Positions 1 to 14,100 are shown, counted from the first letter of the stretch. The stretch is 64,000 bases of DNA from Paraspadella gotoi (GCA_051294375.1 CM119268.1:14648977-14712976); one strand, 5' to 3'. The notes: generated from the sequence alone by a model not told the origin. Numbers and translations: made by a program.

Positions 1-605
1 TTCTAAGCTTTTGAATTCGATACACTTGTAACGAATTCAAAATCTTAGAATGAGCAGACACTGAAATCTTAACTGGGTTCTAGGTCACTGTTAGTCCATT
101 ATCTACCAAAAATCCCATTATCACTAGCTGCAGAATTCTAAATTAAAATAAAAGTATAAAATAAAAAATAAAAGTTAACAAAGTATATGGCTATATATTA
201 GTTTCACCTAGCTCATAGCAATATATTTAGTTTCCTGTAAACAATTTAACGTTAGTACTTAGTACTTAGCTAGATAATCTTGAAGCAAAATTAATACTCA
301 TAGTTCATTGGTCAGAAATGAAGTTTGGGAGATTGAGAAAAAAGCTCGGCGCGCAGTTTCAGGGGGATAAGGACTATCTTCTATATAATGTGAACAAATG
401 TTCTTTCACTTCTCGTTTTACCTGCGCTTTTGAGAAACAGCGGATCTCCTACAGTCGAAGAGATTATGTACATGTACTTTTACGATTTTAAATTAATACT
501 CGCCCAAAAAACCAATTACGCGTCACTAGCCATATTGTATAAATCAAAGTATTAATATATTTTAGGCATTTACACTTTCCCTGTTTAGTGGAAACTCCGT
601 TTTAC
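1..605. other. Laminin intron / left edge, no exon seen
   Basis: AT-rich sequence left of laminin exon 25. I find no further exon, RNA gene or repeat. Confidence 0.5.
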
Positions 606-735
606 CTGGATAACTCTGTGATCCCGAGGCGATGACGACTTGCGCCTCAACGACAGGAAGCAACGGTTGATAAAATTGAACCACGAAGACGTACGGTCCA
701 GGTTGCGCAACCTGACCGGAGAAGGCCACTGTCGG
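606..735 (-). CDS. LanA: Laminin alpha exon 25 (last exon in window)
   Basis: Reads [20 protein letters not shown] then FYQPLLP, like the LanA stretch ending LVKYYQPSHP. Acceptor cccgcag, donor CCAG|gtaaaa, phase 1. Separated from exon 24 by a 3.77-kb intron that houses the P450 gene. Confidence 0.8.
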
Positions 736-3700
736 CTGCGGGAGGGATGACATTGAAAAAAAAGTAATTAAACAGGGCTAGTTTTTGTTTTGTTTTTTCC
801 TCACCAAAGACTATTATACATGTAAAATACATTAAAGAAAATAATTTAAACTCATTACGTTGAATTTATATTTTTTGTTATATTAAACCGGATTATATCA
901 TTTATTGATTGATTCAACTTGGTCATTCTTCTAAACTAAAAATATAAATAAACCAATAAAAATTAATATGATAAAAAAACCGGTTCTTTATCTTTATTCC
1001 TTTAGTTTGGTTTGTTGGTTGAGATCGAGAGCAGAGTTTAACAAGTTCACTCAACCGGAAAATAATTTTTGAGACCCGACACCAGTTAATGATGACTCGA
1101 GTTTTACTGCTTTAAAGTTCGGAAAATACAAAGAAAATCTATTTAAAGATAAATTACAACCAAAAATAAAACGGAGCTTTATATGACATTTACGAACTAC
1201 ACTATACTTCAACATTTTTTCGAAAAATAATAAACCACAACAGTGGCTTAAAATAAGAAAATTAATATTTAGCTAAATTAAATGGCACGATAGTCTAAAA
1301 ACAATCGTTAAAATGTATAAAGTTGGTCGAAGTTTCGGCAGATCGGGCTACTGGCGGCGTTTCGAAAAATTTCTTCCTCGATCATCTTCACACATTCAAG
1401 AACAATTATCTCGCTCTCAAACATCTGCGGTCGCAAGTGAACCGGCCAAGGTATTGACAATGCAGTCTAAATCTAATCTTTCAATGGATTTCTATTGCAT
1501 ACTAAATAAGCTTTTTTCCCCAGAACGCACACATTCCACAACATGAATTGAAAGACCCTAAACCGTTTTCAGAAGTTCCGAGGCTGTCGTTTTTCCAAAC
1601 AACGAATTTAATGATAAAAATGTTGTCTCCGAAACTACAAGAACAGATACACAAAACCCAGGTACATAGCGTCTGAAATACATTAATTACGTTTGAATAT
1701 TATAGGACAAGTATGCATGTATCGTAGACACAGACATGGAAAAGAAATGTTGTCAAATATAGAGAGCGAGAGAGACTGAAGAGAGAAAGCGCGGCACTGA
1801 CCAAGAAAGAGAGAGAGGAAAGAGAGAGTAACCGGCTTCTCTTACTATGGATAGTCCAGGACCACCGAGGGTTGACCAAATGGCTACGAAACCTTTGTAG
1901 CCACTGTATAATGATTAGGATTGAAGCTGAAGCGGATGATTATTCTCGAGTTTCATATCCAGATCGACGTCCAACAAATTGGCGATATGCTCTTCACACC
2001 ATTTCCATCTCCCACGCTCCAAATCTACGATCCTGAAATAGCGGCAAAGGCGCTCAGGAATCAAGGATCAACGCCATCCCGAGGGGATGTGATTCCTTGG
2101 ATAGAATACAGAAAAGAAACTGGTGAACCCAAGGCGCTAATCTCGGCTGAAGGGGAAGAATGGCAAAAGTCGAGGTCAGTCGAGAGTACGAATATATTGC
2201 GTTTCTCATATAATAAATGAATTGAAAGCTTACAGGGACCTGCTATGTCATTATCTTGTAAGAGGCCTTAAAACCACCAAAGCCTGTCAAAAGTCATGGG
2301 CAAGATCGCTTATTTAATAAATGAATGGATAATTTGTATATTGGTTGTACCAATTTCATATCATCGAAAGTGGAATTGCGCCAATAATTTTTTCAAAGGT
2401 CCGTCGTTTCTAAAAAGATAATGCCCCCTCGTCACGTGCAGACGTTTGAGGCAGGTCTCGTGGAAGTCGTGGACGAGCAAATCGAAAACATCAAGCGGCG
2501 ATCTTCCAAATTCGCCGAAGCCGACCCCGAAGGAAGAAGAATTGTTGAGGTTCATAAGAAAAAAATTCCGCGGTTTTAGGTAATTTTTAAAAAAAAATTT
2601 CATCTTTAAACACAGTCTTCTCCGCGTAGGAACTACCCAACGAAATGTACAAATGGGCCATGGAAAGTATAGGCACGGTCCTGTTTGAAACTCGACTGGG
2701 ATGCTTAAAGGATCCCGTTCCCACAGAAGTTCAAGGGTTTATCAACAGCATCAACGAAATGCTGAAGACCACTGTGCCCGCTTGGATTCTTTTCGACCTA
2801 CAGAAGAAGTTGGGTTCTCCGATGGTGAAGAGACACTTCAAGGCTTGGGACAACATTTTTTCCTTTGTTAGAGAAGTTGTCAGCAGGTGACAGAGTTTTT
2901 AATAGTCAACAGGATATAACAATAAAGCAAGGGCAACAACCTGATGGCTACTGATACCCGGTTACGAGACATGGGGCATTTAGGTCGCTCTGGACCATTA
3001 TTGGCTCCCTTCGAAGTAATAGCGATGATAACCCTAGCTTTGCCAAAGAACCGGGGTGCTCTGGGATTGAACCCGAGGCGTTGTTTGGGATGGTGCGTTA
3101 AGACTGCTGAGCAACCTACGATCGGCGGAGGCCACGAAGCTTAAATGTGGTAGTGTCGAGCCACATCAACAAGAACACGCAATCTCAAATAACAGTGACC
3201 GTACGACTTTACCTTCGACCACTTGCCCTCTGTCTTTTTATGGTCAACTTTGACCATGTAAATACCATTGTTATAGACTTAGCATCTTAACCTTTTTATT
3301 GTTATTGTTATTAATCTGTAGAAGAATAAAATCATTCTTACTCTGAAACTTGTTGCGTCCACAGTAGTTTGGTTTCTGTCACACAACACAAATGATAATA
3401 AAAAATGATCTTTATGAATCTCGAAAACCTTATATAAAAACTTACCACTTCTTAAACATATTTACATTTTTTTTTCAAAAAAGACGAAAATCAGAACTCG
3501 CGAAAATGGAGGACGCAACGTCAGTCTCCAAAAGCGAAGGCGCCGTTCTGACTTACCTCCTCCAGGAGCAAACCTTGAGCGACGAGGATATTCGGGCCAA
3601 TTTAACGGAACTCCTTCTCGGGGGCGTTGACACTACGTCAAACACCCTTGTGTGGGCTTTCTACGCACTATCGCGCAACCACGAGCAGCTTGGTCGACTC

Positions 3701-6700
3701 GAGGAAGAGATCGAATCGGTGCTCGGCAACGTCCCTCCTAGCGTCAAACTCATCCACAAGATGCCGTTTCTCAAGAGTTGCATCAAAGAGACGCTGCGAC
3801 TGTAAGTTTATTCGATCGAAGATCTTTCAGTATCTCAAAAAACCCTTTAAATTGCCATCTCGCATTCGGGTAGATATCCCGTCGCCATCGCCATGGCGAG
3901 GAAGTTGGAGAACGATCTGGAATTGGGAGGATATTTAGTCCCCAAAGGGACCCTGTGCAACGCGAATCTTTATGCCATGGCAATGTCGGAGAAGCAGTTC
4001 GCCGAACCGGAAAAATTCAACCCCGCAAGATGGGACAAAAAGACTGGGAAGGATTTTCATCCCTTCGCGTCGATTCCGTTTGGGTACGGATTTTTTTTTT
4101 AAACTGTTAAACAAACACGGAAACAAAGTGGCAATCAACCATCTTATCATTTCCGCGACAGTTACGGACCGCGAAGTTGCATCGGAAAGCGGCTCGCCGA
4201 AATGGAGATGCATCTGATGCTCGCGAGAATGGTTCAAAAGTTCCACCTTCGTCCGGCGCCGGGATTGCCTGATATCGAACCGATCATGCGTCTGTTGCTC
4301 GTCCCGCCGCAGAATCAACACGTTCCGGTCGAATTTGTCCCGAAATAATGTTTTTATTTTTTTTCAAAAATCCAATTTTATACGTATGTAATTTAACACG
4401 TAGATGTAATATGCGTATCCGAAACTATCATGGTTACGTTATAATATTTTTAAAAAAAATTATCCTACTACATCCTACTACATTTAATCCCTTTTTTCTC
4501 CTCACCGTTTGTCTATCGAGTCTGACGAGTCCACCGTGCTTGACGCCGACCGGAAGTCCGCTGGCGTCAACGACAGTGACGTTTCCGTCTTCCACTTCCT
4601 TCTTGAAAGATTCGGGGGGTAGGGGGTAGCGTGATTGAATGCACTCCCCTTCGCGAACAACGCAGTTCACCTGGACAGATATTTGTCAATGGGGTGGGAC
4701 AGAAGTTTGATTTGGGAACCTTCTCGAATGAAACTTCATACATTTCTGAGAAAACTTTTAATGGACCAAATTTTTTTTTCAAATGGCTAGAAGCACTAGT
4801 GATTATTTTTTTAATATTTATTTATCGATAGGAAATGTGAATTTTGTATTTTTAAAAGCGGATTCAGATAGTTTATGAAAAGTTGTCTACACAAAGTATA
4901 ATTCTTTTTTCAATACTTTGATGATAGCGAGTTAAAATTGGGAAAAATCATTAAAAATCATCATCATCATCATCCGATGATTTTAACAGTTTTTACTAAT
5001 TTTTGTAGCAGATTAATTTGTGAATTGATTTTCAGTAATAAAACATTAAAATATTAAAAAGTTGTAATTACATTTTTTACTAAACTTTTTGAGCTCTATC
5101 CGAATCAATTAAAAAAATTTAAAATATCTAAAAAAAATTTTGACATTATATAGCAATATAATTAGCGAATTACTCATGGTTCGGAACATTTTCGCAAAAA
5201 AAATATATTAACACAATAACTAATACCAATAATGGATTAGTTTAACGCTGTTCCCATTAAAATTTGAATTTGATCGGCTACCGCTAATCAAAGACCAAAT
5301 TTTCTCCCGGATAACCTTCGGCAATATGATGTTCGTGTTCCAATTATCCTCCGGAATGGCGACGACAGAGTCGATGTAAACCTAACGAAAAAATTCGGCG
5401 ACAGATTACAAACGCTGACGGCAAACCCCGCGCAACAATGAGTCAACGTCAACACCGAAAATCCCCACCGTACCTTCGTTCCCGGTTTTCCGGTCAAAAC
5501 GAGTCGATTCTCCGTCTTGAGATTGACCAGCGCGACTCTGCCCTTCTCGTCCGTGACGACCTCGTTGCACAGCGACGCGTAGGCGCATTCGTAGAGGACG
5601 GCGTGACCTCGCGTCGTTGACGTCGACGTGAACTTCTTGGGCGCGCGGCATCGGCGTGAGTGAAGTAGCGGATGACGAGGACGTAGAGTCCGGGGAAAGA
5701 GACGCGGAGGGAATGGTGACGGAACTCTTGAATGGGCGGGGGAGGGTGGAGACGGTTAGAGAATTGTTAAATCGCAGTTGGTAAATATGTTTATGAAGAG
5801 ACAGTAATTATTGTTATGAGTTAATGACAGAACCGTTCAATATGAGCAGTCCCTGAGCTTCGGTTCAGGCTGTAACACCGTGTTACAGGCGGGTTAAGCG
5901 CCCCGTCCCTCTTTAACTGCTTGGCGACCACCGGGCTAGAACCCCGGACCTTTGGGTTGGGAGGCGAATGACTTGCCTCCGGCACCAATGGCCACTGATG
6001 AACAGTTGGTGGATTTTTAGTCCACCATATTTATAAATATGTTTCTCTTCTTTCATTCGCATTATCGATCCTCATTATCTAGACCCATTATCTTTCATGA
6101 CCCATTTTCTTTCCCCCCCATTTCTTTCGGATCACTTTTTACATTATCTTTTACACTTTTACAAAAAGGAATCAAAAAGTAACAAATTGCAACGAGAGAT
6201 TATATGTCCAGCACTTCTTTCATATTTTCTTTCACATTTTCATTTTTCAAAAACATCGACAACCTGATCGTCGTCGATGAGGACGAGTCCTTGACTCTTC
6301 AATCGATCGTCCACCCAATTCTCGTGCACCACTTCGGGTTGCTTCAACTCCGCGCCGGAAATGACGTAACCGTCAACGCCTGAGGAAAAGGTATATTTTC
6401 AAACGGGGCATAGTTTATAGTCGCCGAAGGCGGGAAGTTTGAGTTCCTTCTAACTCACTCTTGGCGTCTGGAAACGTGGTGATGTTCGGGTATTGATATT
6501 TTATGCAGTTGGCCGCCTCTCCCGAGTCAACGTTGCAGGGTTCGGTAATTAATTCCTGACAAAGGGAAGATCGTTAAGTTGCAAAATTACTCGTTTCACT
6601 ATCTTTATTTTTTAGATTTAAAATAATTATTTATATTTATATTGTTAAAATATTTTTGTGTTAAATATTTAAATATATTAGTATTTATCTGTTGGTGATG

Positions 6701-9700
6701 GGACGTTAGTGTTGTCTCTAGAAATAGAGTGCATCACACAACACAAGGTTAGATACTTTCTGTTCCAGTTTTGCTAATAATATCGTATTGGTTACATTGT
6801 ATCTGGTTACATTAGTGTTATTTCGCATTAGGAACCTGCAAAATCGTCGCTTCGTAATAAGCTTGCGGCAGAAGCAACAACTAGTCAAGCAGGAGGTGAA
6901 CGTTCTTTCTCTGATGTGCGAAGTCTCTAGTTTGATGGACTGGTCCAGCGTCCTTGATCCAAAACAAAAGCCTGACAGAAAAAGGAAAAACTTTTGTTTA
7001 GAAACGGTTTCTCCGCAAAAAAAATCTTTTGTTTGTTTTAGGTTTGACGTTTGATAAAAAATGCCAATAAGTTCTATATTCTTCCGAATCCTAAAACAGT
7101 TAATCGGTTATCCTACATTTTAAGTAAACAGCTATTCTAACCGCTCCATCACCTGAAGACGCTCCAGCAATATTTCCAACTGTAGCGAATGAAGGAAGCT
7201 CCGTCGGTGCGAAAGTCATCTCCGACGACTGCATCTGATACTGCGGATCCTCGGGCATCAACTCGATGCTGGCTTTCACGGGGGTCGGACGAGAGTTCCA
7301 AATATATCTAAAGGAGAAAATGTAGATTATTTGAAAACAGCTGCAACGAAATCAAAATAATTTATCTTGAACTAAAATGAAAAAAAAATTTCAAAAGGAG
7401 AATTTTAAATTTCTAATAATAGATGAGCTGACCTGAAATTAGCCGAAAAATGGCGGACTTTTCAATGTTGATGTCAAGAAGGATTTCAGGTTGGACGTGG
7501 TTGACGATAGCGTATCCGCGCCACGAGAAACCGGGGAAGACCGTCTCGTCGGCGCCGAACCTTGAAAAGGCGGAGGGATTTAGATAAATAGTCTCATACG
7601 TAACAGTATGGGATTAAAAAAAAACAATATAATTAAATTAATACGTGCAAATTACCTTATGCCGAAGTTGTTAGGGCGTTCGGCCTCTTCGCACTCGTAA
7701 GCATGATGAATGCAGGTTCGGGTAGTAATGATCCACGAGCGGCTTGTCGCACCGGCGGCCTGTGATTCGAGGTCGACAACGACACTGTCCCGACTTTTTG
7801 TCGCAGATGGGCGAGATGGAACGCCGATGTCGCAGTTGCAATCGCGACAACCGAACAGATTGCCGTCTGAGAGAAAACGAAAAATGAAACTTGTTTTTTA
7901 TTTATTTCACGACAAAATAATAGCTAATGTGTTTTAAAACAAATATTTTTAGTACGAAGAAATAATAGTAAAAAAGTTATGCCACCAAATTCTACAAAAT
8001 GTCGCCATCGCGTGAGATATTCACTTACCAGTGAGTTCATAGTAACCATCCTTGCATTCCTGGCAGCGTCTTCCGGTAACCCGAGGCTTGCAGTCGCACT
8101 GACCCGTTTTGTCGTTACAGTCGCCGAGACCACCAATTGTGCCCGGCGCGAAGCAATTGCACTCGGCACACCCCTTAAAGCGAGACGAGGCAAAAATGAG
8201 AAAATGGCAAAATGGCAATTCGGGCGCTACAAGATAGTTTTGTCACCTGAGGGTTGTTAATGTTAAGGTTCCAGTAAAGAGGTTTACATTTATCGCAAAT
8301 GTGACCTTGAACGCGCGGTTTACATTCGCAGAGAACGCCTGAAACAACAAAATTTGTGAGACAAAGAATACGTGTAGCAAAGATAACGCCGCGTTGCTCA
8401 TCTGCGGAATAAAACAATGTGACAAAGAGTTACTCACCCTTGGTTCTCACAGATCCGCATCCGGCGAAAGTAGAAATAACGCCAGCGGGTCGCAATTACA
8501 CTCTCGCAGACCGGGTAATTATAGAATCCCTCCTTGCACACGTCGCACTTTCGATTCTCAAAAGTGGCTTTGCACGAGCACTGCCCGTCGGCGTCGCAAG
8601 ATATCGATTGCCCGACGGTTGCCCGACGTATCGCACCGACAGGGTTTACACTCGGGAAAATCGAAAGTAGCCAGGAGCGCAACGATCGCAAGTCAGTCCA
8701 ACGAAGTTTTTCTTTGCAGTGCATTGTCCTGTTAGGAAACTTGTAGTATAAGTTAAACGGTAAAAAAACTTTAAAAAACATTATGTTATAAAACTTTCTT
8801 TTCGTTGTGTAGTAGGATTAGTGAAAAGTTTAAAAACATGTTTCGGCTTGTATTTAAGCCTTCATCAGCGTTAAATTTTGTTTTTGAAATTATTGAAAGA
8901 AAAATAAGAGAGAGAGAGAGAGAGCGGAAAAAGGTATGAACATTTATCTCGAGAACTTCTGGCTAATAAATATTACATCACTTCTTAAAAGGGAAGGACA
9001 ACCCACCGTGATTAGCGCAGTCAGCGTGAAGCGAACCCTGTTGNNNNNNNNNNNNNNNNNNNNNNNNNCAACTGTAGCGAATGAAGGAAGCTCCGTCGGT
9101 GCGAAAGTCATCTCCGACGACTGCATCTGATACTGCGGATCCTCGGGCATCAACTCGATGCTGGCTTTCACGGGGGTCGGACGAGAGTTCCAAATATATC
9201 TAAAGGAGAAAATGTAGATTATTTGAAAACAGCTGCAACGAAATCAAAATAATTTATCTTGAACTAAAATGAAAAAAAAAATTTCAAAAGGAGAATTTTA
9301 AAATTCTAATAATAGATGAGCTGACCTGAAAATTAGCCGAAAAATGGCGGACTTTTCAATGTTGATGTCAAGAAGGATTTCAGGTTGGACGTGGTTGACG
9401 ATAGCGTATCCGCGCCACGAGAAACCGGGGAAGACCGTCTCGTCGGCGCCGAACCTTGAAGGGAGGAGAAATTTCGATAAATAGTCTCATACGTAACAGT
9501 ATGGGATTAAAAAAACAAAATAATGAAATTAATAAGTGCAAATTACCTAATGCCGAAGTTGTAGGGCGTTCGGCCNNNNNNNNNNNNNNNNNNNNNNNNN
9601 NNNNNNNNNNNNNNNNNNNNNNNNNNNNNNNNNNNNNNNNNNNNNNNNNNNNNNNNNNNNNNNNNNNNNNNNNNNNNNNNNNNNNNNNNNNNNNNNNNNN

Positions 9701-11157
9701 NNNNNNNNNNNNNNNNNNNNNNNNNNNNNNNNNNNNNNNNNNNNNNNNNNNNNNNNNNNNNNNNNNNNNNNNNNNNNNNNNNNNNNNNNNNNNNNNNNNN
9801 NNNNNNNNNNNNNNNNNNNNNNNNNNNNNNNNNNNNNNNNNATGACAAAATAACAGCTATTGTGTTTTAAAATAATTATTTTTAGTACGAAGAAAACTAA
9901 TGGTAAAAGTTATGCTCATGGCCCAACAGCCGGGTTGCCTGTCGATGCCCACTGGCGATAGGGCATCTCACTGTTTGGCTTTGGGGCCCCCGACCCTCAG
10001 TGACGCCTCCAGTCACTGGCGCGGTCACCCCAGGAGGGTCTGGCTTCCCGGAGAACGCAGAGGGAAGTTCGTTAGGACTGCGGATGCGAACACTGGATTT
10101 GGCTGACACGGATGGTGGACGTGAGGCGGTGTGAATACACCCGCCATAAATGCCACCAAATTCTGCAAAATGTCGCACGTCGGTGAGATATTCACTTACC
10201 AGTGAGTTCATAGTAACCATCCTTGCATTCCTGGCAGCGTCTTCCGGTAACCCGAGGCTTGCAGTCGCACTGACCCGTTTTTGTTCGTTACAGTCGCCGA
10301 GACCACCAATTGTGCCCGGCGCGAAGCAATTGCACTCGGCACACCCCTTAAAACGAGACGAGGCAAAATGAGAAAACGGCAAAATGGCCAATTCGGCTCT
10401 ACAAGAGTAGTTTGTCACCTGAGGGTTGTTAATGTTAAGGTTCCAGTAAAGAGGTTTACATTTGTCGCAAATGTGACCTGAACGCGCGGTTTACATTCGC
10501 AGAGAACGCCTGAAACAACAAAATTTGTGAGACAAAGAATCATAGTAGCAAAGATAACGCCGGCGTTTGCTCACCTGCGGAATAAAACAATTTGACAAAG
10601 AGTTACTCACCCTTGGTTCTCACAGATCCGCATCCGGCGAAAGTAGATAATACGCCAGCGGGTCGCAATTACACTCCTCGCAGACCGGGTAATTATAGAA
10701 TCCCTCCTTGCACAGTCGCATTTTCGATTCTCAAAAGTGCTTTGCACGAGCAACTGCCGTCGGCGTCGCCAAGATATCGATTGCCCGACGGTTGCCCGAC
10801 GTATCGCACCGACAGGGTTTACACTCGGGAAAATCGAGAGTAGCCAGGAGCGCAACGATCGCAAGTCAGTCCAACGAAGTTTTCTTTGCAGTGCATTGTC
10901 CTGTTAGGAAAGCTTGTGGTATGAGTTAAACTGTAAAAAAAACTTTAAAAACTTATGTTATAAAACTTTCTTTTCGTTGTGTAGTAGGATTATTAAAAAG
11001 TTTAAAAATGAAATCAACAACGATTTGATTTTTCAGAAGAAAAACGGACATGTTTCGGCTTGTTATTTAAGCCTTCATCAGCGTTAAATTTTGTTTTTGA
11101 AATTATTGAAAAATAAAAAGAGAGAGAGAGGGAGAGAGAGAAGAGAGAGAGAGAAGA

Positions 11158-11189
<32 letters not shown>

Positions 11190-14100
11190 CAGAAAAAGAG
11201 AGAGAGAAAAGAGAGAAAGAGCGTAAAAAGGTATGAATCATTTTATCTCGAGAACTTCTGGCTAATAAATATTACATCACTTCTTAAAAAGGGAAGGACA
11301 ACCCACCGTGATTAGCGCAGTCAGCGTGAAGCGAACCCTGTTGATCGCAATGCCACGGAAGACAATTGGGATAGGTCGTAATGACCAGGAGCACATTCGT
11401 CACAGCGCCGTTCTTTGAAGTTGGACTTGCAATGCAGGTTCCGTTGATAAAAAGGGATGTGACAAATAGACAATAGCGAAATATTGGAGGACGCGAAAAA
11501 CAATACGGTCTCGGCCACCCCAATTGATCTATTTCCAAAATAGCACTTACCCGACTCTTATCGCAGATTCCAGGGTGAGTTTCCTGCGGGATCACAGTTC
11601 GCAAAAGGGCAGGCGCGGAACCCAATAGTAACCGTCGGCGCAAGCGTCGCAATTTTGGCGTCCATAGTTGCTACGGCAACGACACTGGCCCGAGTTGGCG
11701 TCGCAGACGTCGTCGAAGGCCCCGTCGACGTCGCACTCGCAGGCTGCGAAGATGTGGTGAGTAGAAGTCAGGAGTTGGGAATAAGTAAGAGGAGTATAGT
11801 ATTTATAGTATTTACCGACGGGAATTGCCAGATTTTTAAAAAATGAAAAAGAAGAGATAGCAAAGGGCGATAAATTTGTGTTTAAATAAAAAAATAGATC
11901 CAAAAATATTTCGAACTGGTAAGTAAAGCCAGGCTTGTTAACGAGTAATAACGACATTTTATTTGACTTTGTCGACAATGGGAAAAGGACGAATGACGCA
12001 ACATTTCTTACATGTCCTGCAATCACTACACAATACGCAATGCTTATTTTTTGTTAATGGAATCGTTATCTTCTTGCAGTATGTAGTTAAAAATGTTAAA
12101 TATCAATCTTAACGACGAACAAGGCGGAGTAGGAACCGATATCATGCTTGACTTACGCTCTAATTTTCGTGAAAAAAAAAAATAACGGGTGAATATTAAT
12201 TAAATTACAAGACCGTTTTATTAATTTTGTTCCAACTTTTTTTTTCTAATTCCAAATACTTACGCTGACAAGTGGGGAAATTGAAAAATCCCGGTGCGCA
12301 CTGATCACAATCCAGACCGGTGTAGTTGGGTTTGCACGGACATTGACCGCCGCCGACCTGAGACAAAAATTACAAGATCAAAAAATTAAATTATTAAAAG
12401 TATAATTTAGTGGTAAAAACCCTGTTAGACAAATTTATTTGCAATATTTTCCGAAAGCGCCCTGTTTTATTCCAAATCAAACTTTATTAAAACCTTAGTA
12501 TTTAAATGCAATTTTATTTAAAATGCTTAATATTTTAAACTTTAATCACTATCATATTACTAAAACTAATTTTAAAACCTAAAATAAATTTAATTCTAAA
12601 TTGAAGCTGAAATGGGCGCTATTGGAATTTATTTTTACAACAAACTCGGGTGGTCAAGCCGACCGATTAATCTGACCTGACAAACGTCTCCCTCTGTTCC
12701 GTTGTAATTGCAATCGCAGGGTTGACAGACGGGGAATCCATAATAACCTCGGCTGCACCTGCAAAGTTATGAAATTCGTAAAAATTAGCAAATAAGATTT
12801 TAAAGTCACCATTCCAAACCGACAATGACGAATGTATGTTTAAAATTCACAGTTTAATGACCTAAGACCTGTTTTTTCTCCGAACCTGTCACATCCAGGC
12901 CGTGAATTTCGGGCGACACTCACAACGTCCTGTGCCCTGATCGCAGTTGCCCGTCGAGTAGGTCAGATCGCAATTGCAAGGTCGGCAGACGTTCGTGGCG
13001 TTGAGTGGAACATCGTGTGGTCTGTGTGTGGAGAAAATGATTCTAATTTTTGGACTTAGCAAATCTTTTGTTTTTCTTAAAAAATCGTTCATCGGTAAGC
13101 GCACCTCTTCCTCGATTTGGTTCCGAGATAAATTTTTTTCAAAAAGAACACTCGTCGAAATACCGATAAAATACCTCGACAAATACAACAGACCCAGTTT
13201 TTTACCGACTTGTCCGCACTACCGCACCTGTAATATCCGGGTTTGCATCTGTCACAGTTGTTGCCCTCGGTGTTGTGCCTACGTCTTGACAAACTCCACC
13301 GCCTTCGTAGTTTCCGTGATGTCCGGAGGGCGCGAGCGGTGTCGACGGCAGCGTCGTAGACGCACTGATCGGCGTGCCCGTAGCACTGACAGGCTGATGG
13401 AAGTGATGGAGGATGGGGGAATGACGTAATATTAACTAATTAAGTTATTAACGTTGGTCATATTTGTTGGGGAATGACAGTAATATTAACTAATTAGTTA
13501 TTAACATTGGTTAATATTTGTTCGTTTGTTCATATTACACAGTAACTAACTTCGCATAATCAGACAACAGCCATAAAGTGTTATATAAAACACGACTCCT
13601 CTCAAGGAAACTCACGCTCGCAGGAAAAGGGTCTTCCCTCTCGACTCTGCATCCACTTCTTCTGCACGAATCCCGGGCAACATTCTTGGCACTGAGACCC
13701 GCACGTGTTATGCTTGCACGTGCAAAGGAGACGATTGCGCGCGGCGTCGAGCTTGTCGCACACGTCCGCGTGTCCGTTGCACACGCATCGACCGCCGATG
13801 GAAATGTCCTTGACGGAATAGTAGTACTGCGAAAGAAAAAGGAGGGAATGGAGGCAGATGTTATGTTATGAAATACAAAATGGCGCCATCGTAATAGTCG
13901 TCGTCCTCAGATTCTCCACCAATCTTTAAAATTTCATTTGCATCGATCTTTGCTTCGCATTATGTTCACTCCATCGACACCTTGATTTAACGGGGTTCTT
14001 CTCTCGGGCGTTTTCATGCATTGCAAACGAAAAAGCCCCCCCCTCCCTCTCTATCCTCGTAGTGATTTTTTGTTTAAAACTCCCTCGGTAAAAACAACAG

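Larger units (their letters stand above)
7177..9043. repeat. Laminin segment duplication, left copy
   Basis: Aligns along its length with 9069-11343, exons and introns alike, with frequent 1-base differences. Both copies abut the N gap at 9044-9068. Most simply two versions of one locus placed in tandem by the assembler. Confidence 0.85.
9069..11343. repeat. Laminin segment duplication, right copy
   Basis: Second version of 7177-9043. It differs by many homopolymer-type indels, a 266-N gap over exon 16, a 238-bp insertion in the intron between exons 15 and 16, and a longer GA tract at 11120-11189. Confidence 0.85.

Noticed and set aside
2944-3144. 66-codon frame inside P450 intron 5
   Set aside because: It is antisense to the SINE-like element and does not fit the P450 protein.
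7177-11343. Genuine tandem duplication of laminin exons
   Set aside because: Copies flank a placeholder-size gap, both carry random indels, and the product would not match any laminin layout. Long reads could still overturn this.
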